In this document: piece after piece, positions 58,623 to 64,000 of the stretch | How the letters are laid out: each line of letters begins with the position of its first letter | How positions within the stretch are numbered: position 1 is the first letter of the stretch | Source: Lachancea mirantina | Lineage: Eukaryota > Ascomycota > Saccharomycetes > Saccharomycetales > Saccharomycetaceae | Assembly (NCBI GenBank): GCA_900074745.1 | Contig: LT598464.1 | Coordinates: 186,001-250,000 of the forward strand | Direction: 5' to 3' | DNA: 64,000 bases | Notes under the pieces: model-generated | The model's input: only the letters and a program-made list of their open reading frames with translations | What the model was told of the DNA's origin: nothing | Database searches by the model: none | Position numbers and translations under genes: made by a program

Positions 58623-60046
58623 TGCTTGATGTTGAGAGGGGCGTGCAGATGCTGAGATGGAGATAAGATTTGGAGGAGGGGAGCATCAGTAGGGCGCCAC
58701 CCTGTAGATATACTAATTGATTTATGGGGAACGAACAAGCCAATGCACGAGCCAGCTCGCGTACAAAGTGATGCGGGAGCGAAGCTCCTGCATTGTTCGC
58801 GCGGTGTGTGGGTGCACGTTCCAGTGACCCGCGCAAATGAACAGCTGTCTCTCTGTGCCAACGGATCCTGTGAGGACAGCGTGTACTCAGCGTGTTCTGA
58901 GGTAGCCTGTGGGTCTGTGGGGTGCGTCGAAATAGTGTGGTTTGTTGGATAGTCCAATCGCTTTGAACGACCAACGAGGCCAAAGGACACGTTGTAGCAG
59001 AAGTCTAAACAATTCCTATGGAGAGTTCCTGTCGCCTGACAAGAGTGCCTGAGCAAGAGTCTGGTGACGAGGAGTACGCTCTGGCTAAATACTTGCGTAT
59101 ATAGTGGAGAAGAAGAAAACACGTGACCAAACCTAGCCCCACTCAGGACACCGTACCAAGCGATGTTGCCCAGACACCACCGGTGGCTAAACCTTGCAAG
59201 ATTTTGACCCTACCTGGTAATGAAAGACTCCACTCGCCGATGATGGGAGTCGCATTGGAAATCATTGGGACCGTTCTGAACTCACTGGGTAATCTCAGTA
59301 TGAAATGATGGGTACTTTCTAGCATTTCGTACGAAATGCCCACCTAATCAACTCTGGGGAGGAACTACGTATCCAGTACGAGAATCGGGCCGTAGAGAAT
59401 GCGCGTAGATTCACCACCAATCCGCCGCGCATCTGGCAAACTACAAGCACATTTCATCAACCACGCATTTCATCAAAAATATGAATATGGATATGGTGCA
59501 TTTCCCTCGCGTTTCTCCTTTGACCTTGTGTCGATTGCGATCGTGGTTAACTTCTGTTTTGCTGAAGTCGGTACAAGATGCAACCCGTTATAAGTGATGA
59601 ATTTATTGCCCCAAGTGGCTATTCGCAAGATTCGTCCATAGTGCTCAGTTCTAATTGCCGTCTTACAGCCGTCTGTTAATATCCCTTGGAACGGGTACCC
59701 GCGTAAATAGCGATATATACGTACATAGCGATATTTTCAATCCCCCTGGTATCAGCACCGGTGAGGGAAATGACATTTCTACGAGGAATGACCCAGCTAT
59801 CGAGAAGAAAGTGTCTAGACAAACAGAAGCGAAGCTTAGCCACTGGAACATCGCTAGAGTACGACAGAGCATCAAAGTACTGCTAGAACATCAGAACACT
59901 GGCTCGGGCAACATAATAGGATCCACTGCCACCCCAGCTTCGCTACAAACCACACGACAGACACATTTCCGTTTCACAACTCTTCAAGCTCTTTACAGCC
60001 CTTCACAGCCCTTCAAAGCTCTTCAAAACTCCCCATAGCACGTCGC
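58623..60046. other. Intergenic between ACB1 and ORM
   Basis: 1.42 kb shared by divergent ACB1 and ORM promoters. A 61-codon frame (59123-59308, beginning only at GTG) encodes GVALEIIGTVLNSLGNLSMK at its end, which faintly recalls a first membrane helix of a NIPA/DMT-type transporter, but no continuation is found in any frame. No tRNA seen. Confidence 0.45.
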
Positions 60047-60646
60047 ATGTCCCAGCTCAAGCCTATTGCCCCCCAGAGCAGTGCCAATAGTGGCGTCGAG
60101 CCCTTCAAAGATCATCGCCGCAGAAGATCGTCGAGTATCATCTCGCACGTCGAGCCCGAGTCCTTCGAGGACGAAAACGATCAACAGATGTTGCCCAATA
60201 TGAACGCGTCCTGGGTCGACCAGCGTGGCGCGTGGGTCATCCACGTCGTTCTCATCGCTCTGCTGAAGCTTTTCTACAATTTGCTCCCTGGTCTCACCAA
60301 CGAGTGGTCTTGGACTCTCACCAATATCACCTACGTGGTCGGCTCGTACGTCATGTTCCACCTCGTCAAGGGCACCCCGTTCGATTTCAACGGCGGCGCC
60401 TACGACAATCTCACCATGTGGGAGCAAATCAACGACGGCATGCTTTACACGCCGACCCGCAAATTCCTCATCGGCGTTCCGATCGCTTTGTTCCTGCTCA
60501 GCACCCACTACGCACACTACGACCTCCAACTCTTCGTGCTCAATTTCTGTTTCACCACTTTCGTCGCTGTCGTGCCCAAGCTCCCGCTCACGCATCGGCT
60601 CCGGATTACGATCCCGGGCATTACCAGTCCGGCTCAGATCAAATAG
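60047..60646 (+). CDS. ORM2: Orm protein, regulator of serine palmitoyltransferase
   Basis: A 199-residue ORMDL-family ER membrane protein (yeast Orm1 222, Orm2 216 aa), the single copy ancestral to ORM1 and ORM2. Orm proteins restrain sphingolipid synthesis and are released by Ypk1 phosphorylation. The N-terminal cytosolic tail keeps the Ypk1 target block HRRRRSSSIIS (about residues 22-32). The ORMDL core begins NMNASWVDQRGAWVIHVV, with NEWSWTLTNITYVVGSY and the conserved HLVKGTPFDFNGGAYDNLTMWEQI. Four membrane helices fit. Base composition is GC-rich. The choice of symbol between ORM1 and ORM2 is arbitrary. Confidence 0.94.
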   Translation: MSQLKPIAPQSSANSGVEPFKDHRRRRSSSIISHVEPESFEDENDQQMLPNMNASWVDQRGAWVIHVVLIALLKLFYNLLPGLTNEWSWTLTNITYVVGSYVMFHLVKGTPFDFNGGAYDNLTMWEQINDGMLYTPTRKFLIGVPIALFLLSTHYAHYDLQLFVLNFCFTTFVAVVPKLPLTHRLRITIPGITSPAQIK

Positions 60647-60806
60647 AACACAGCGCTAGCCGCACCACCTGTCATTGGGCTAAAAACTATCTATCCACAT
60701 CCGCGACCAGCACACTCCGCATCTTCAACGGTCGCAGGATATCCACGCGGTACATACCACATATATAAAAATATTACGTGCGCGATTCCAGCGCGTGTAT
60801 ATCTCG

Positions 60807-61679
60807 CTACTTGGCGTCCGAACTCACGTCCTTGTAGACATCGAACCGCCGCTGCGTGGTCACGGGCACCGAGCGCCTCATTTTTGCAATCGACTCTGGG
60901 TCCAATTCCGCGTACACAATCTCTTCCCCTTCGCCGGCCTCTGCAATGACATTGCCTTGCGGATCCACCACTAGACTGTGACCATACGCTTGGTACCCGC
61001 CACCCGGAACCCGCGCAGGTGAGCACAGAATGGTGTAGATCTCGTTGTCCACACTGCGTGATCTCGCGAGCAAATGCCAGTGCATGGGTCCCGTGACGGT
61101 GTTGAACGCGCTGGGATAGATCATCGCAAATGCGTCGCGACGCGCGCTAATCATGGCCAATTCTGGGAAACGAATATCGTAACAAATACCGACTCCAAAC
61201 GACCCAAACGACCGCGAGATCGTGGTCGAACTAGACCCGCCGCTCAACGTATCGCTTTCGCGAAACGTGATCCCGTCTGGAATGTCCACGTCGAACAAAT
61301 GCATCTTACGATGCCGACCGATCAATTCGCCGGCGCTGTCGAAAATGAGACATGTGTTGAAAATGCGGTCCGTCGAAGGTTCCAGTTCCGGAATTGACCC
61401 GCCTACAAGTGTCACCTTGTGCTCCCGCGCTGCCCGGCTCAAAAACTGGAACGATTGCGAGTCAGGACCCACAACTTCAGCGTTCTTACGGAATTGATCC
61501 GTCGCATAAACGGAATTGAAACACTCTGGCAACACTACTAGTTGCGTGTCCGGTTGCTCCTTCATCGCCCTGGCGATGAAACTGCCAGCCCTGCTCAAAT
61601 TGGCATTTTTGTCAGGACCTCCAGCAGCGACTTGAATCAATGCGATTTTCAACTTCTGCTTGAGAACGTTTAAGCTCAT
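60807..61679 (-). CDS. NIT3: Nit3, omega-amidase of the nitrilase superfamily
   Basis: A 290-residue nitrilase-type amidase (yeast Nit3 291 aa), which cleaves alpha-ketoglutaramate and related omega-amides and repairs deaminated glutathione products. The Glu-Lys-Cys triad is seen as the conserved early Glu, Lys in GRHRKMHLFDVD, and Cys in GVGICYDIRFPE; VVLPECFNSVY is conserved. The ATG at 61679 (MSLNVLKQKLKIALIQ) matches the family start. The frame is open for 27 more codons to an upstream ATG at 61760, which could add a short N-terminal extension. In S. cerevisiae it is YLR351C. Confidence 0.93.
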   Translation of the reverse strand: MSLNVLKQKLKIALIQVAAGGPDKNANLSRAGSFIARAMKEQPDTQLVVLPECFNSVYATDQFRKNAEVVGPDSQSFQFLSRAAREHKVTLVGGSIPELEPSTDRIFNTCLIFDSAGELIGRHRKMHLFDVDIPDGITFRESDTLSGGSSSTTISRSFGSFGVGICYDIRFPELAMISARRDAFAMIYPSAFNTVTGPMHWHLLARSRSVDNEIYTILCSPARVPGGGYQAYGHSLVVDPQGNVIAEAGEGEEIVYAELDPESIAKMRRSVPVTTQRRFDVYKDVSSDAK

Positions 61680-62641
61680 ATCGAAAGTGGGGTTCGAGGA
61701 GTTTTGTAAGATGGGTTTCAAACACTCAAATGGTATTTTCAAGTCAAATCCAATCCTCACGGTTCATATTTTGTTCTGTTCGACCTGTGGGTCGTTTTCG
61801 CTTATCAAGACAAACGGGCCCAAAGCCGTTACGACCGTAGTAAGCAATTGATAGGAAAGACATTCATCAAATCACGTGACACAGGTATTTCCAAGAGTCG
61901 TTTTGCGAGTCGTTCCATGACTTGTTACCCGATTCATTCTACTACTCATTTCATGACTCACTCCACTACTCATTCCCTGACTCGATGATTGTCGCGACGC
62001 CGAAGAAGACTTACGTCCAAAACTTCCCATTGCAAAGGAAACCGCAGCTCGCATCGCAAATATCTCGACAGAGAGAAAAAATATTCACAGAAACCGCTTC
62101 TCGGGTTGCTGGGGTTCCCTCACGAAGGCTGACATTACGGTGGACAACCACTAAGTGCCGTTTTTCGCGTCTTTGTGGCACATACTCGAATGATTTACTG
62201 CATAGAAGCAGACGGTTGGTGATGCGGTCGACAATGGATGGTTTCCTCCGATGGACTGCCCACGCTTTGACTTAAATCTGACATCGAGGTCACGTGGTTC
62301 CATTGCCAAAAGAGGGTAGTCTTTTGTATGTGGGAACGAACCCGACTTATCTCAACCTACCCATTATGCTGAATATGACCTACATTCACTAAAGCTACTC
62401 CAGCTGACCAGACGCCTCCCTATTGTCACTCATAATCTTCCCTCATACAGGCCAAGAATGTCGAGGATTGTCCGAGGTAAATTTGATCATTATCTACGTC
62501 AATGCACCGGTTTCCCTGAGTTGCAATGGACTGGCCGATCTGAAACGAAGAGCTGGGCTTTATTTCAAGTCCTTTAATATTAGGCCTGGTGGCGCCCACA
62601 AGCTGTTTTTGGTGTCTGACAGCTCTCAGATTTAATTGCAC
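61680..62641. promoter_or_regulatory. Divergent NIT3-KSS1 promoter region
   Basis: 962 bp. A degenerate tandem block at about 61905-61985 repeats ACTCATT and TGACTC units and includes one full TGACTCA (Gcn4/AP-1-type) near 61950. CACGTG-type sites occur near 61876 and 62291. A 70-codon plus frame (62423-62635) abuts KSS1 but has no known features. No clear pheromone response elements were seen. Confidence 0.5.
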
Positions 62642-63739
62642 ATGGCGAGAACTATTACCTTTGACATACCATCGTCTTATCAACTCGTGGAACTCGTGGG
62701 CGAAGGAGCATACGGAACTGTATGCTCTGCGGTGCATAAACCATCGGGCACCAAAGTAGCGATTAAGAAAATCCAGCCATTCAGTAAGGCGATGTTCGTC
62801 ACGCGAACGCTGCGGGAACTCAAGCTGCTCAAACTTTTTCACAGTCACGAAAACATTATCAGCGTTCTGGACGTCGTGAGACCACTTTCGATGTCCAAGT
62901 TTCAGGCCGTGTATCTGGTGCAGGAACTCATGGAAACGGACCTGAATAAAGTGATTAGCGGCGGTGGGGCGTCGCTCAGCGATGACCATATCCAATACTT
63001 CACGTACCAGCTTCTGCGCGCGCTCAAAGCGATCCACAGTGCCAAAGTGATCCACCGGGATTTGAAACCGTCCAATCTGCTGCTTAACTCGAACTGCGAC
63101 CTTAAAGTATGCGACTTCGGACTTGCCCGCTGCCTGGCCAGTAGCTCCGACTCCCGCCAGAATCTCGTCGGTTTCATGACCGAATATGTCGCGACGCGGT
63201 GGTATCGCGCTCCGGAGATTATGCTTACTTTCCAAGAATATACCACGGCAATGGACATCTGGTCCTGCGGGTGCATTCTCGCAGAGATGATTACGGGCAG
63301 ACCGCTTTTCCCCGGTAGAGACTACCATCACCAGTTGTGGCTCATCTTGGAGGCCCTGGGAACTCCTTCTTACGAAGATTTTGAAAACATCAACTCCAAG
63401 CGTGCAAAAGAATACATCGCGAATCTCCCATTGCGTCAAAAGATGCCCTGGCAAATTGTACTGCAAGCGCCCAATGTAAACCCATTAGCGGTGGATCTCC
63501 TGGACAAAATGCTTACCTTCAATCCTGACAAGAGAATTGGCGCTGCTGAAGCCCTCAAGCACCCATACTTAAAAATGTACCATGATCCAGAAGATGAGCC
63601 CGAATATCCTCCTCTGGATTTGGACGACGAATTTTGGAAGATCGATAACGATTTGAAGCGACCTGCAGACGAGGACTACGTACCGATGGACGTACTCAAG
63701 AAAATGCTGTACGAGGAAGTCGCAAGTCCGCTTGTATGA
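62642..63739 (+). CDS. KSS1: Kss1, MAP kinase of filamentous growth and mating
   Basis: A 365-residue ERK-type MAPK (yeast Kss1 368 aa). It starts MARTITFDIPSSYQLVELVG; the ATG at 62642 is chosen over a TTG two codons before. Seen: GEGAYGTVCSA glycine loop, AIKKIQPF lysine, catalytic HRDLKPSNLLL, DFGLARCLASSSDS, and the TEY activation loop in GFMTEYVATRWYRAPE near residue 185. Kss1 rather than Fus3 is supported by CLASSSDSR and by the end AMLYEE-type KKMLYEEVASPLV. The docking region DPEDEPEYPPLDLDDEFW is kept. In S. cerevisiae it is YGR040W. Confidence 0.96.
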   Translation: MARTITFDIPSSYQLVELVGEGAYGTVCSAVHKPSGTKVAIKKIQPFSKAMFVTRTLRELKLLKLFHSHENIISVLDVVRPLSMSKFQAVYLVQELMETDLNKVISGGGASLSDDHIQYFTYQLLRALKAIHSAKVIHRDLKPSNLLLNSNCDLKVCDFGLARCLASSSDSRQNLVGFMTEYVATRWYRAPEIMLTFQEYTTAMDIWSCGCILAEMITGRPLFPGRDYHHQLWLILEALGTPSYEDFENINSKRAKEYIANLPLRQKMPWQIVLQAPNVNPLAVDLLDKMLTFNPDKRIGAAEALKHPYLKMYHDPEDEPEYPPLDLDDEFWKIDNDLKRPADEDYVPMDVLKKMLYEEVASPLV

Positions 63740-64000
63740 CTTGTCGTGCCCACCCAGGAGAGGAAAATTCCAAGGCGTTAAAACAAGGAAAGCCGGCATA
63801 ATTGATTGCGCATTTAGCTAGCAGCAGGTGTTGTCTGGCCTGCCAATCCTTGCCGACGCCGAGCCGCAAATGACGAAGCCCTGAGCAAAATGAAAAGCTC
63901 AAGCAAAACCTTCTTGCCACTGATTTCCATCGCTTGACAGTGGACATCTGTTCTCGTTCGACGGTGGTTCCGCCACAGAAAAGACAAAATTAGAGAATAA
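63740..64000. other. Right-edge DNA downstream of KSS1
   Basis: 261 bp with an 83-codon minus frame overlapping the KSS1 end, not recognised. No gene called. Confidence 0.4.

Noticed and set aside
59123-59593. Short frames between ACB1 and ORM, one with a helix-like GVALEIIGTVLNSLG end
   Set aside because: The frame begins only at GTG, stops after 61 codons, and no continuation or intron signals could be found.
60023-60595. 190-codon frame antisense to ORM
   Set aside because: Glu/Val-rich shadow of a GC-rich conserved gene; no start or domain of its own is recognisable.

Overview
This is a stretch of nuclear chromosome from a budding yeast of the family Saccharomycetaceae. The evidence is compact genes, short introns with GTATGT donors and TACTAAC branch sites, Rap1 sites upstream of ribosomal protein genes, and orthologue-level similarity to Saccharomyces cerevisiae genes nearly throughout. 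Gene order points to a lineage that split off before the whole-genome duplication (WGD). Genes that in S. cerevisiae are divided between two sister blocks (YLR333-YLR351 and YGR026-YGR040; also YOR110-112 and YNL107-111) lie here interleaved in single copy. A Lachancea-like species is my best guess; the genus is inferred from gene order and base composition only. Gene names below are recalled from S. cerevisiae, not searched.

Region by region. 0.3-8.3 kb: CEX1 (tRNA export), CYB5, NOP15, a Maf pyrophosphatase, TFC7 (TFIIIC, with an unannotated first exon), YAF9 and AAR2. 9-12 kb: RPS8, KTI11 and a START-like (DUF3074) gene. 13-20 kb: THI3, the single GSK3 kinase that corresponds to both MRK1 and RIM11, and a TMEM33/Pom33-type membrane protein. 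20.8-31.7 kb: RPS25, tRNA-Glu, NUP2, SGD1, MSP1, ERV1 and VRP1. 32-38 kb: a DUF3445 gene split by an in-frame UGA, POP6, RPP0 and SPO77. 39-50.6 kb: IMO32 with a possible antisense NAG1, then the glucan pair FKS1 and GAS2, then TIM21. 50.7-63.7 kb: tRNA-Arg, RPL26, a degenerate PFK-2/FBPase-2-like gene (YLR345W type), CAX4, KAP95, ACB1, ORM, NIT3 and KSS1.

The most interesting signals are these. (1) A GSK3 gene whose spliced form looks like Mrk1 and whose intron carries a second start that would give the Rim11 N-terminus, so one ancestral gene may encode both later WGD duplicates. (2) A heme-dependent N-demethylase-like gene (DUF3445) interrupted only by UGA-CUA-G, the known leaky-stop context. 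(3) Three GC-rich, hairpin-forming islands that each lie between paired Rap1 sites and the first exon of an intron-bearing ribosomal protein gene (RPS8, RPS25, RPL26). (4) Introns lying wholly in the 5' leaders of RPS8, RPS25 and probably FKS1. (5) An FKS1 whose echinocandin hot spot 1 reads TNP instead of RDP.

No transposon, LTR, viral relic, CRISPR array, rRNA, centromere or telomere was recognised. Long antisense ORFs over GC-rich genes are common here and were treated as shadows, except the one opposite IMO32.
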